Of a stretch of DNA of 64,000 nt, positions 33,433-44,795 are shown piece after piece. The position numbers and the translations under genes are program-made. Position 1 is the first letter of the stretch; the number at the start of each line of letters is the position of its first letter. The notes under the pieces are model-generated. The model ran no database searches, was not told the DNA's origin, and saw only the letters and a list, made by a program, of their open reading frames with translations. Source of the stretch: Halictus rubicundus (Eukaryota > Arthropoda > Insecta > Hymenoptera > Halictidae); assembly GCF_050948215.1 (NCBI RefSeq), contig NC_135163.1, positions 3,596,001 to 3,660,000 of the forward strand, written 5' to 3'.

Positions 33433-34408
33433 ATCTTTTTGAACTTTGAAGGATTTTGGAATGTTAATCTGGACGTTTTTTTATGTGTGCATTATTGGTG
33501 CGCACTGACTGGGTGTGTACTTTCTTTTTTTAAGAAGACATTAATCTCTATTATTTTCTGCACGCTTAATTTTTTTTTTATTAACACGGCGACTGCCACG
33601 CGAATTTTGTGCGTTTCGCACCAGTTTCGACGATTTCATTCATAAAAGCAATCACAGCGTTATTAATAACAATGATCACTTCCTTCATAACGTATTTATT
33701 TACCTTAGACGATAATCTAAATGATTTTAGTATTAATAAATTGATTAGAATTAAATTATTCAGCGGCATCAGTTTTAAGAAACTCTATAGCGTCCATTGG
33801 GTCACGTGGAAAAGAAATTTTGATGAAATCGAGAAAAAAATATTAAAGGATTAACTTTCCCCAATTCTTTTATGTGGGCCTGTACTAAAAAATTCATAAA
33901 TGCGTCTTACAGATACGTGTCAGCGAATATTTCGTAGTTGAGTGAACATGCATAATCTTCCTGGATATATTTGAATATTTTAACGATGTTCGAGAAGGTT
34001 GTGGACGTTTAAATTTTTTGATTAATAATACAAACTAGAGGTTGGTTCGAACGTCGCGGTAACGTATCGTATGGGGTTACCGTAAAGCACGTCTCGTTAA
34101 TTTAAAAAGACCGTCGGAAGGTGTCGATTGGCACGGGCTCTCCCGTTTCAAAATCCGGAGCTAACTAGCTTGATTACGTTGCACACTTCATCGTTGTTAT
34201 CTCGCCGAGCTTCTTCTGGCCCGTCCAAAACCGAAGATAGAAGAAACGCGGACTATATATCTCAGGAACACGATCTCGAAGCTTTCATCGTTAAATCGGC
34301 TAACAACCGTTAAATGAAATATTCGATGCGACCAACACTAATCTTTCGGAACAGCGTTGCAATAATTAGATAGTCTGTACAATACCTCGTCCAGCGTTAT
34401 TTTCATTA
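33433..34408. other. AT-rich non-coding stretch
   Basis: TTAACACGGCGACTGCCACG at 33582 resembles a lone end of the CACKTTGA family without a partner. No gene. Confidence 0.4.
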
Positions 34409-34409
34409 T

Positions 34410-34730
34410 ACAGGCTGTCCCAAAAATATGTATAGTGAATTCTCGATACTTGTCAACAACACGGGTCTGGCCAGTGTCATGAATCGTCCAGGAGACATGC
34501 CTGAGCTGTGTTATGTTTACACTATTCGGCGTCCGAGGCCTCTCGAGCTTCGCGGCCCCTCACGGAGTATCCCCCGCGGTAGTGGGGATAATTCCGCGAC
34601 GTTTATCGTCCAGGCCTTGGCGACATATATAGAGAAATCTCTGTACTTCCTTGAAAGGGATGATTCCTGAGGTGAAGTCACTTTTTCCTTTCCTTCTGCG
34701 TTAAGGAGTTATGAACGAAAATCGTGGCAG
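34410..34730. mobile_element. ACAGG-ended repeat carrying a CAGTG MITE
   Basis: TA then ACAGGCTGTCCCAAAAATATG, interrupted by the MITE at 34433-34643. The sequence resumes with GAAAGGGATGATTCCTGAGGT, ACTTTTTCCTTTCC and AAGGAGTTATGAACG, the interior of the 5390-5744 repeat. The right terminus is not recognised, so the end coordinate is approximate. Confidence 0.6.
34433..34643 (-). mobile_element. CAGTG MITE, group A, nested
   Basis: TA then TAGTGAATTCTCG; right end GAGAAATCTCTG then TA; 211 bp, R to L. Centre CCCCCGCGGTAGTGGGG. The host is the ACAGG-ended repeat. Confidence 0.9.
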
Positions 34731-35839
34731 AAGCAATGAAAGCAAAATTTCAAAAATTTCCTTACATTTATATAGAATCTATGATCAATTAAACAATTCT
34801 CCCCGAATCAGGAAATTTTCTTCTACTACCTGTTAGACTCATCTAAATTGTCCTGTAATGATTGCAGTTTCCTTTTTGTTTGCGACTGAAAATCCGTTTT
34901 GGTGCACGGAACGAGTGGCTGGGCGTGGGGAGTCGATGGAGCCTAATTTGCAGCGCGTTTCAGAAAGTGAAACGAACGTGAAGGTTCTTCTGCAAATAAG
35001 AGTCGCAAACAATTAACCTCCAACTCGGAAAATCCGCGGCACGCTTCGAAAGCGTTTCTTGCGCTTTCCGCGCCTGATTCGAGACGTTCGAAAGAGAAAC
35101 GTTCTCCGGAAGGCCTGAAGGAAGTAATTGAATTTTCATCGTATCCGCAGCGAACTCTGTGCAAGCCGAAATCCAAACGTTGCGCGCGAGGAACCGCGCG
35201 GGCCGCTCTAAACAGTTTCGCCAAGTTAAATCCCGGCCTCGCCTGAACGCGGCGCGTTGCGGCGCCGAGTCCGCTTTGAGGCGATCGTGATTCGCGAAAC
35301 AAGTAAATTTACCGAATAACATTAACGGTTATCCCGGGCCAAGAGCCGCGCCGGTCCACCGGTTCACCGATGAATCCGATTTAAGGCGGCACGGCGGCGA
35401 TTTAATCGGATTCGACACTTACAAAGAACGAATTCTGTCGGCGCACGGTTGCGCAATTCACCCTGGGAACACGAGCAACGCGCAGCTGCTGGACTAATGA
35501 AATTCATCGCGCGACGGATTTCTGTTTTACGAGACGGTAAAATTCTTACTGCCGGCCACCAGCCTCCATGCATCCCGAAGAAACCGCGGATGCTCGAGGC
35601 TGCACTCGCGCGCGATTTAATGCACCGCACACTCGACCATTACACGACCGCTGCATCGTGCAACGAATGCGCGCGAACCGACCCTCATAACTATGCTCGC
35701 TATGCTTTAAATAATCTTGCCACAGCTGATTGGCGATGGGCAAACGCGTCTCTAAAAAATATTCGAATGACAAGCGATTTCTACTTTTAAACTTTAAAAT
35801 TAAAAATTTAGTTTAAAGGCAGCGTGTGTGCCTTATAAC
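34731..35839. other. CpG-rich non-coding stretch
   Basis: 34940-35790 has frames of 75-120 codons open on both strands simultaneously. No domain. Confidence 0.45.
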
Positions 35840-35841
35840 TA

Positions 35842-36245
35842 GACTGCGGATCTTTATGCAAAATAAAAAATATTTGCATTGATTGCAAAAATTTCTTACT
35901 TCTTTTAACACTTTGAGCGCCAAACTAGAAACCCCAAAAATTCCATAAAATCAAAGTTAGTTAAATTGCAAAAAATTAAATGTACGATACTGAGTAATCC
36001 TCCAACTTTCTTGCATGTTACAGATCCTAATTAACTTTAGTACAATGAATATATCAACGTAAAAATTCATTTTAAAACCTGCACAAATAATTCCGTCAGC
36101 CACATGTGGCTGACGTGGCGTTCAACGTGTTAATTGTTTTAGTAAGCTAAAACCAATACGCTGGTGTCCTTAAATCTTTTTAATATGTCCACTGTTTTAA
36201 ATTGTGCCTACCCATTTTTGTCATAAATGCATAAAATCCGCAGTC
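35842..36245 (+). mobile_element. GACTGCGGA-type TA MITE with nested TTAA MITE
   Basis: TA at 35840-35841 and 36246-36247. Ends GACTGCGGATCTTTATGC and TGCATAAAATCCGCAGTC. Removing the nested 225 bp leaves about 179 bp, close to the uninterrupted copies at 56850 (195 bp) and 57945 (193 bp). The TA target suggests Tc1/mariner-type mobilisation. Confidence 0.92.
35909..36129 (+). mobile_element. TTAA MITE, CACKTTGA family, intact and nested
   Basis: TTAA at 35905-35908 and 36130-36133. Ends CACTTTGAGCGCCAAAC and GTGGCGTTCAACGTG. 221 bp. The uninterrupted sister of its host at 56850 shows a single TTAA at the equivalent point. Confidence 0.95.
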
Positions 36246-36247
36246 TA

Positions 36248-37157
36248 CTTATAACGTACACTGCGAAGGCCTAACGCGACCATTTTTCTTTCTCATAAAA
36301 ATAAATTTGAACTATTTTGGCAGAATTAGTCCATTCAATTTAGAATTTAATAAAATATATTACATGCGTATCTAGATGATAATTCGTATATTGAAATTAA
36401 ATTTATATTTAAGTGTTCAAGTGGTTTTCGGATCCACCGTGTCCGACCATAAACAGATGCACGCCTGTCAAGGTGAGAACGTTCGTGCGACCGCATTGGG
36501 AGCGCCTAATAAAAACTGAAATACGCTCGAGACGCGCGTGACCGTGGTCTCACACTGAAAAATCTGGTAGCCCGAGCGAGCATCGATTCACGAGAGATCG
36601 TCCGGCATCGCATGATCATAAACGCGCGCCGCTCGCATCGGTACGATCGCGATCGCGAGGCTCACGCGATCGAAAACCCAGTCGGGGCCCTCCTTCGACC
36701 TACGGAGATCGCTATCGCATAGCGAGTGTGAGTATGTCACGGACTAGCTCCGACGGACAGTGGAGGTTCGAAACGTGGTCGATGCACGACCTGGTTTTCC
36801 TGCATTCGAGATTTAAGTCGGTAATTCTATGCGGGAATGAAATTCGGCGGATAGTACATAACGACGACAGCGTGCTCGCGATGCATAAAGTTTGATTGAA
36901 TTTTAAGAGGCCGCTGAAATTACCCGGGACCTCCCAGCGTTCGGTTTGCGAGCGGGATTAATAGTCGATCGGGAGAGAGTCTCCTTGATCGTTCCGATTA
37001 GCAAACCAGGAAAAAATATCGAACTTGTTGAACGATATATAGGAATTAATCCAATGCGCTATGCTGGACCATGGCTTCCCTTGATTTTCCTTTCTGCGTC
37101 TTCGAATATTCTGTGCTCGAACACAGTGTTCATATCAAGGCACGCCAATTAATATTC
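36248..37157. other. CpG-rich non-coding stretch
   Basis: No recognisable gene or repeat end; CpG-dense at 36430-36900. Confidence 0.45.
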
Positions 37158-37180
37158 GGACACTCTTAGAAAGACGATTA

Positions 37181-37379
37181 CAGTGTTTACTCTATATATG
37201 TCCCAAACGCCTAGTCGATAAAAGTCACGGAACTATCCCCACTGCAGCGAGGTATACTCCGTGAGGGGCCAAGAACCGAGGCCTACAAGCTTCGCTATCC
37301 TTGTCAAAGAATAGTATCTCCTTGCCGATATATGTCCCTGGATAGATCCGAGTTTTTGACATATATCGAGTAAATACTG
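37181..37379 (+). mobile_element. CAGTG MITE, group B, intact
   Basis: TA at 37179-37180, CAGTGTTTACTC; right end GAGTAAATACTG then TA. 199 bp, full group B order including AAGAATAGTATCTCC. It is inserted in a sequence whose left flank GGACACTCTTAGAAAG matches the unoccupied 46138 locus. Confidence 0.93.
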
Positions 37380-38345
37380 TACTGATTTCATATTGGACTA
37401 TATACCACTTGGATTCTCTTTGAGAAGTTAGGACAATTAGTTTGGCACGTGACGTGGGAAAATTTCGAGAAAAATTGCAGAGAAAATACTGGAGGTCTTT
37501 TATAACCTCTTTATATGCACCTAAAATTTTTTAAATACTGTAATTTTTTCATATTGGACTATATACGACTTGGATTCTCTTTGAGAAGTTAGGACAATTA
37601 GTTTACCATGTGAGGTGGGAAAATTTTGAGAAAAATTGCAGAGAAAATACTGGAGGTCTTTTACAACCTTTTTATATGTACCTAAAATTTTTTAAATACT
37701 GTAATTTTTTCATAATAGACTACATACGACTTGGATTCTCTTTGAGAAGTTAGGACAATTAGTTTACCATGTGAGGTGGGAGAATTTTGAGAAAAATTGC
37801 AGAGAAAATACTGGAGGTCTTTCACAACCTTTTTATATGTACCTAAAATTTTTTAAATACTGTAATTTTTTCATATTGGACTATATACGACTTGGATTCT
37901 CTTTGAGAAGTTAGAACTATTAGTTTACCACGTGACTTGGGAAAGTAATTTTGACAAAATTGCAGAGAAAATACTGGAGGTCTTTTACAACCTTTTCATA
38001 TGCACCTAAAATTTTTAAAATACTGTACTGATTTCATATTGGACTATATACGACTTGGATTCTCTTTGAGAAGTTAGAACTATTAGTTTACCACGTGACT
38101 TGGGAAAGTAATTTTGACAAAATTGCAGAGAAAATACTGGAGGTCTTTTACAACCTTTTCATATGCACCTAAAATTTTTAAAATACTGTACTGATTTCAT
38201 ATTGGACTACATACGACTTGGATTCTCTTTGAGAAGTTAGAACAATTAGTTTACCATGTGAGGCGGAAAAATTGTGAGAAAAATTGCAGAGAAAATACTG
38301 GAGGTTTTTTACAACTTTTTTATGTGCGCCTAAAATTTCAGAAAT
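37369..38345 (+). repeat. Six-unit satellite, period 161-163 bp
   Basis: TCATATTGGACT (or the variant TCATAATAGACT) starts at 37388, 37549, 37710, 37871, 38034 and 38197. Each unit includes GGATTCTCTTTGAGAAGTTAG, AAAATTGCAGAGAAAATACTGG and CACCTAAAATTTT. Units 2-6 begin with TAAATACTGTA (AAAATACTGTA in two), the last 11 bases of the adjacent group B MITE and its TA. Single diverged relatives lie at 46135-46235 and 55585-55690. Confidence 0.92.
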
Positions 38346-40065
38346 ACGTTTTGTGGATCTGTGTCGATTCTGAAAATTTCATCAATGTCGGTTGAGTAAC
38401 TTTAAACTTTTTTACAACAAGAATCATAGTTTTATACACAGTGTACGATTTCAGCAGTGACTCACACTGTAACATGCAACTCCGGGAGACCATGCGGAAG
38501 GTGCCTGAAAGTGACTCGCGTTCAATAGTACATGCGAAGCGCATCCAACTCACAGAACACAGAGTCCAGTCCACGGTCGGAGTTATATTTAACTTACGCA
38601 ACCTCTTGACCAAACACAATACTAGCGAGATATACTCACGTGGCGTTCAATGTGTTGGAAACCCGAAATCAATATTACAACAGTTTCGAGGCTCTGTAAA
38701 GGGTACATAATTAAGGGCGGGATGCCTTTAATTAGCTATTCAACATTCGCTGCAAATATTTCCCTTCCAAATTATTTCTTTAATGAGAGTACACAGTGTG
38801 CACAGAGAGCGGGCGTGCGCGCTCAGCGTTCGTGCAGCCACACTCTCGTGGCGGCCATTTGCTTTAGTGCAAATCATATTTTACATTCCGAATGACTCGT
38901 AGCCTCCTGGAAAGTTTGCACCTTCGTTTACAAAGTGCAAGTAATGTTCCGGTTAATTCTAAGAATTCAAGGTCGTTTATGTTTATTGTCTTTTGAGCTG
39001 ACGCTTCCGTGGCGGACAACTTGAATATCAGCGGTGTAAACAACCGTTGAAGGTCATCGTGTAGTATACGAATGAATCTTTGCCTTGACACACGTTCTCA
39101 TATGATATAAAAAACAAATAGATGACATATGCCGTCGAAAAAATTGAAGGTCACCTTCAATTTTTCGGGTTCGGGACGGGTTCTCGAAAATTTCGAGATT
39201 CTCGAAATAATCGGGATTCCCTAAAGGGAAATCGAAATTTTCGGGAATCTCAAAATTCTCGGGTACCCGCACACCCCTAGCCATTACAAATAAAATAGCG
39301 CGAACTCAAAAATATTACACACGCCATCACGTTGCTCGGAAAAGACATATATTATTTTTTTCTCTATCATTTTTTTCTAATGTTTATTATTTCCAAGAAA
39401 ACCACTGAACACTACTTGCACATGGCCGCCGACTGTAGTCGCGAAACAACAGGCAGCACGGAAAATTACGTCTGCCTCCGCTAATTCCTTCTTCGCGAAA
39501 GAAAAAACCTGGCAGTGAGAGAGTTCGCGGGGTGGGGGTGGGGGGATGGAACGGTAACGAATCGCGAGCGTTTTTCTGACCGCGTGGGTGCAACGCGCGG
39601 CGGTTCCGTAGCGGCCTAATTCCTCGCTCGCACTTGTTACCCACGGCAAATTTACATTTCAAAACCGCGCGCGCGGCTCGAGCGCCCTGCAAATGCACGT
39701 CGAAAATTGACGTTGTGCAACGGGCGGCCGTCGATTGAACTTCTCCGGCGAGAATTATTACCGACGCGGCCCGCGAGCTTATTTTTATGGAGCGTTGCGC
39801 TCATTTAACCCGCAATTGCCCGCATTCCCCCCTATCCGGCCACGTTCCGCACACACACAAGCAAAAGCCGCAGTCAGCCGACCGACTCCCGTCACACACA
39901 AACGGAAAACTCTTATGAGCACTCGCCGGATCGGGAGAATAGTTTATTATACGGAGTGTTCTTCGATCGAGCTGCGCTCAATGGAGCCGAGTCTATTTTG
40001 ATGTTGAACCGCTCAACGACGGGACACTCGAATAAAAACCACTAGAAGCGAAACAGAAGTACATA
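38346..40065. other. Non-coding stretch; no gene seen
   Basis: At 39148-39162 TGAAGGTCACCTTCA is a perfect palindrome. 39155-39270 is a run of GAAAATTTCG- and CTCGAAA-type words. 39500-40000 is CpG-rich. No domain in the short frames. Confidence 0.45.
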
Positions 40066-41009
40066 CAGTGATTTCTCTATATATGTCGCCCAGGCATGGA
40101 TGATAAATGTCGCGGAACTATCCCCACTACCGCGGGGTATATGTCCTCGTGGTCGTATATATATGATGAAGTACATACAGTGATTTCTCTATATATGTCG
40201 CCCAGGCCTGGATGATAAATGTCGCGGAACTATCCCCACTACCGCGGGGTATATGTCCTCGTGGTCGTATATATATGATGAAGTACATACAGTGATTTCT
40301 CTATATATGTCGCCCAGGCCTGGATGATAAATGTCGCGGAACTATCCCCACTACCGCGGGGTATATGTCCTCGTGGTCGTATATATATGATGAAGTACAT
40401 ACAGTGATTTCTCTATATATGTCGCCCAGGCCTGGATGATAAATGTCGCGGAACTATCCCCACTACCGCGGGGTATATGTCCTCGTGGTCGTATATGTAT
40501 GATGAAGTACATACAGCGATTTCTCTATATATGTCGCCCAGGCCTGGATGATAAATGTCGCGGAACTGTCCCTACTACCGCGGGGTATATGTCCTCGTGG
40601 TCGTATATATATGATGAAGTACATACAGCGATTTCTCTATATATGTCGCCCAGGCCTGGATGATAAATGTCGCGGAACTATCCCCACTACCGCGGGGTAT
40701 ATGTCCTCGTGGTCGTATATGTATGATGAAGTACATACAGCGATTTCTCTATATATGTCGCCCAGGCCTGGATGATAAATGTCGCGGAACTATCCCCACT
40801 ACCGCGGGGTATATGTCCTCGTGGTCGTATATGTATGATGAAGTACATACAGTTGATTTCTCTGTATATGTCGCCCAGGCCTGGATGATAAATGTCGCGG
40901 AACTATCCCCACTACCGCGGGGTATATGTCCTCGTCGCGAGGTATGTCTCCTGGGTGATACATGTCGCTGGCAAGACCCGTGTTGTTCACTTATATCGAG
41001 AATCCACTG
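40066..41009 (+). repeat. Eight 112-bp units: CAGTG MITE L half plus short spacer, closed by one R half
   Basis: L ends at 40066, 40178, 40290, 40402, 40514, 40626, 40738 and 40850, an exact 112-bp period. The unit holds TCTATATATGTCGCCCAGG, GTCGCGGAACTATCCCC, CCGCGGGGTATATG, then TCCTCGTGGTCGTATATA and GATGAAGTACATA. Units are nearly identical; units 5-7 share CAGCG for CAGTG. The last unit leads into GTCTCCTGGGTGATACATG and the R terminus GAGAATCCACTG with TA. Confidence 0.96.
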
Positions 41010-41011
41010 TA

Positions 41012-42201
41012 TATCGAGCATTGTGTGGAAACGAACATGTCTTCTATTTTCTTGGTTCAACCCGTCGCACCAGGATTGTGAAGCGTTGCACGTTTTCCTA
41101 AAAATTCCGTAAACATTTATTAACACCGACGCGTGACTCTGTATGTTTCACACAGACATTGATAATTATTATCAGTTACTTGATAAACAAGTTTACACCT
41201 TACACTATAATTTAGGTCAGTTCAGAGTACATAAATTGATACTCACCCCCACCAATTTTAAGACAATACTGTTCAACCCTTAAGTGAACTATCGTGGCCG
41301 TTGCGGCCCCGCTCGAATTTACCCTAATAATTATTTAACGTGTAAATATAAACTTAAATTATTTAAATTATTTAAATTATTACAAATTACGGTAAAAATT
41401 TGTATTAATCTTCCATTACGTCTACCAGGTTGAAGGGTCAAAGAAACGGATTAATCTTAAGTTGATCCCTGCTTCGTGCAATTGCAAATTTCAACGTTTT
41501 ATTCGTCGATACCTGCACTTATCGGGTGGTATTGCAGTGCACGGGAACGAGGTGTTTCGAAGGCCGAAACTCTGGCCAGTCTATCAAACCTGATCCAACT
41601 TCCCGTCCCGCATGATCAACGAAGACAGTCCCCATTCCGCTTTCCAATAATTCCTGGTAATTCAATGATCCTGGCGAGTTCAATACCTCCGGCTGCCTTT
41701 GTTCTCCATCAAGGAAATAAATCATGCTACAGGGCTGACTTTATCGCCTTGGCAAAGCCTGTGTGCCTAGCTAATCGACCGGTCAGCCTCGAATCAGAAT
41801 GGAGGAGCTGCGACGGTGCGCGTCCGGCCGACTGGACAGGAGGACACCGTGAGCGTAGTACAACCGACAATGAAAGGGCCGACGTGTTTTATTGCACCGC
41901 TGATACGCGAAAACGGGGGACCGGCCTGTCGGCGATCGCGAGTTAGTACAATGCCCATCTCCCCATACCGTAATTAATCATCGCTTCCTCGACGAGTCCA
42001 CGCACTACGTTCCTTAACGTACCCCGTACCTGTCTGCGTCTGTTCCGGCTAGCTACAAGTTCCTCTAGCTAACAATGGGACCAGATTTAATGCGTCTGCT
42101 CTCCAGAGTATCAATCAAACTGACGCTTCATTCTTGCGGACACTGGCTGATCCGGGACTTAATTGAGAAATTAGTCTCCTCTTCGGACACACGCCTCACT
42201 T
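41012..42201. other. Non-coding stretch; one unexplained frame
   Basis: The 41476-41946 plus-strand frame is 156 codons long, with a 68-codon frame opposite at 41519-41725. Neither has a recognisable domain, and the stretch carries no repeat I know. CAACCCTTAAGTG at about 41275 has no clear partner. I do not call a gene. Confidence 0.35.
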
Positions 42202-43275
42202 CTCTGTTTACTCCATATATGTCCCAAATGCCTAGCTGATAAAGAACTATCCCCACTCGGTCGCCGATGCAAGGTCGCGTGGATCGAAGAATAGTATCTC
42301 CTGGCCGATATATGTCCGTGGCTAGACCCGTGTTTTTGACACTTATCGAGTAAACACTGTACAAATATTCCTCGTCCACGAGAAGATGGCACAGAAGAAC
42401 TTGAAGGTATCTACACCCCCTGATATCCCTACTTCGTGTTACAAATACAATCTATTCTCGATATATGTCGTAAATATCTAGTCGATAAAAGTCCCAGAAG
42501 TATCCCCACTGCCACGGGGTATACCCCATGGGGAGCCACGAACCGAGGCCTCTAGAGCTTCGCTGTCCTTATCAAAGAATACTATCTCCTAGCCGATATA
42601 TGTCCGTGGCTAGACTCGTGTTTTTGACATATATCGTGTAAATACTGTACAAGTATTCCTAGTCCACGAGAAGATGGCACAGAGGAACTTTTAAATATCT
42701 ACACCCTCTGACATCCCTACTTCGCGTTACAAGTACAGTCTTTTCTTGATATATGTCGCATATGCCTAGCCGATAAAAGTCCCAGGACTATCCCCACTGC
42801 CGCAGGATATGCCCCGTGAGGTGCCAAGGAGAAAGAGCTTGTCCCCGAGGACGAAAGGTCGCGGGGATCAAAGAATAATATCTCCTAGCCGATATATGTC
42901 CGTGGCTAGACCCGTGTTTTTGACATAAATCGTGTAAATACTGTACAAGTATTCCTCGTCCACGAGAAGATAGCACAGAGGAACTTGTAGGTATCTACAC
43001 GCCCTCATATCACTACTTCGCGTTACAAGTACAGTCTTTTCTCGATATATGTCGCAAATGCGTAGCCGATAAAAGTCCCAGAACTATCCCCACTGTCGCA
43101 GGGTATACCACGTGAAGGGCCATGAACCGAGGCCCCTAGAGCTTCGCTGTGCTTTTCTACATTCGGCGTGGATCAAAGAATATCCTGGCCGATATATATC
43201 CCTGGAATAGTATCTCCTGGCCGATATATGTCCCTGACTAGACCCGTGTTTTGGACATATATCGAGTAAACACTG
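42202..43275 (+). repeat. Four whole group B CAGTG MITEs in tandem with shared spacer
   Basis: Elements at 42202-42359 (short), 42448-42647, 42735-42943 and 43032-43275 face the same way. Spacers of about 88 bp are homologous: AAGTATTCCTCGTCCACGAG, AAGATGGCACAGAGGAACTT, CTACTTCGCGTTACAAGTA. The repeated unit is therefore element plus flank (246, 287 and 297 bp). The last element has an extra internal duplication of CTCCTGGCCGATATAT. Confidence 0.92.
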
Positions 43276-43277
43276 TA

Positions 43278-43917
43278 CTATTGTTCCTGCACTGTTTTCC
43301 ACAAATGCATTGTCTGTTCTTTCAAATCCCAGTGTAAGATTGAAACAGTATGAATTTATAAATTATTGTACACGGCGAATATTAGGGGTAGCTCTTCGTA
43401 GAACATTCTAAAAATGAAAGATTTTCGAATGAATTCCAGGAGATTATTTATCGAAATCCGTGCTGCGGGCTACTGAAAGCCCCATGACGGGCTGGTGACA
43501 TGAGTATGCAGAGCGTATAGAGAGAAAATTGGATAAGACTGAGCGAAGATTCTTATCGTAATCGAGACTCGTGGAAGCACGTGAGATTCCTTCCTCACCG
43601 TCTGCTCCAATCGCGTTCTTTATTTTCAATTAGCTAGCAGGAAGAAGCTTGGAAACTGGATCTAATATAGAGCGGAAGGATTTCGACTGCAACGTCGATT
43701 CCCATCAGGCTGGAACCGGAACAATCCCGAAATTCCAAGGTAAACGTAATACCGGCGTGATTAATAGTTCCCGCGTATCCCGTCGAAAATTGCTCTTTGA
43801 TTAATCGAGTTCTGAAATTGCTTTACACGACGCGGCGGCCCCCTGACCCTACTCCCCCGGACCGGTTCGATAAAAATCACTGAATAAAATCGACAACGTT
43901 ATTGCGACTCACCGAGA

Positions 43918-43960
<43 letters not shown>

Positions 43961-44600
43961 CCACGGCACGAGATTTTTCGCGTATACGAATTTTTGCCGC
44001 GACACGCTCCTCGCCTAAGTTCTAAGCGTCCCCGGTAAATGACATTTTCTTTTTCTTCTCTATTACAGAGCCCCCGGTGTCCCGGACCTTCGAGATTCCG
44101 GTCAAATCCTCCAGCTTTATCCGTTCCCTTCACGACTCGTTTTCCTCCCCTCGCCCCCACCCCCGCTCCACCCCGTCCGGTTCCCTTTTTGTCAGACCAT
44201 TTCACCGAGCTATCGAAAAAACGATCTGCCAGCATCCACAATTTCAAGACGGATCTCTTCTCGTCGGACTCGAAATGAAACGGGTGGGAATCGGAATTCT
44301 TATTACCGTTCGTTTCCTCGACCCCCGCGCCCCGTTATATCTTCTCCGCTCCAACACGATAAGAGGGAATCCCGTCGAATTCCTTGCTTCCCCCGCCAGT
44401 TGTAAATTTGAATGCGGTCGAGAGAACTAGCCTCCTCGATCGATTATACTTACTCGCGTTTTAATATCCCCACCACGCCGGCTTCTATCCTCGAATTTTG
44501 AAATTTCTTTGCAGCACCTCACAGAATGGTTGCAATCAATTAAAAAATCATCTGTGCGAAATGATTCATTTGTATACTCACGAAGTCGATTTTTCTCGAT
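43278..44600. other. Non-coding stretch with (GA)n
   Basis: (GA)n run at about 43912-43958. CTATTACAG at 44060-44068 resembles a 3-prime splice site before an open frame to 44430, but the frame has no recognisable domain and a second phase is equally open. Confidence 0.4.
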
Positions 44601-44602
44601 TA

Positions 44603-44793
44603 CTGTGCTTACTCGATATATGTCCAAAACACGGGTCTACGCAGGGACATGTATCGTCCACTATTTTGATCCACACCTAACGTTTAAAAGGACAGTAAAG
44701 CTCTAGAGGCCTCGGTTCATGGCCTCTCGCGGGATATACAGTTTTGGGACTTTTATCAGCTAGACATTTCCGACATATATAGAGTAAACACTG
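44603..44793 (-). mobile_element. CAGTG MITE, group B, worn centre
   Basis: TA then CTGTGCTTACTCG; right end GAGTAAACACTG followed by TG. 191 bp, R to L. The CCCCACT block is lost and the centre is TCGCGGGATATACAG. Confidence 0.85.
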
Positions 44794-44795
44794 TG

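Noticed and set aside
40066..41009. CRISPR-like regular repeat array
   Set aside because: Units are contiguous 112-bp tandem repeats with nearly identical content, not short repeats separated by unique spacers, and the sequence is eukaryotic.
40436..41112. Series of frames starting MINVAELSPLPRG
   Set aside because: They are translations of the CAGTG MITE L half; the same peptide appears at 30.7, 54.6 and 63.2 kb wherever the element lies.
41476..41946. 156-codon frame in sequence free of known repeats
   Set aside because: No domain recognised; an opposite-strand frame is also open. Left as unexplained non-coding sequence.
44069..44430. Possible exon after CTATTACAG
   Set aside because: Two phases are equally open, the protein is Pro/Arg/Ser-rich without a domain, and no donor could be paired.
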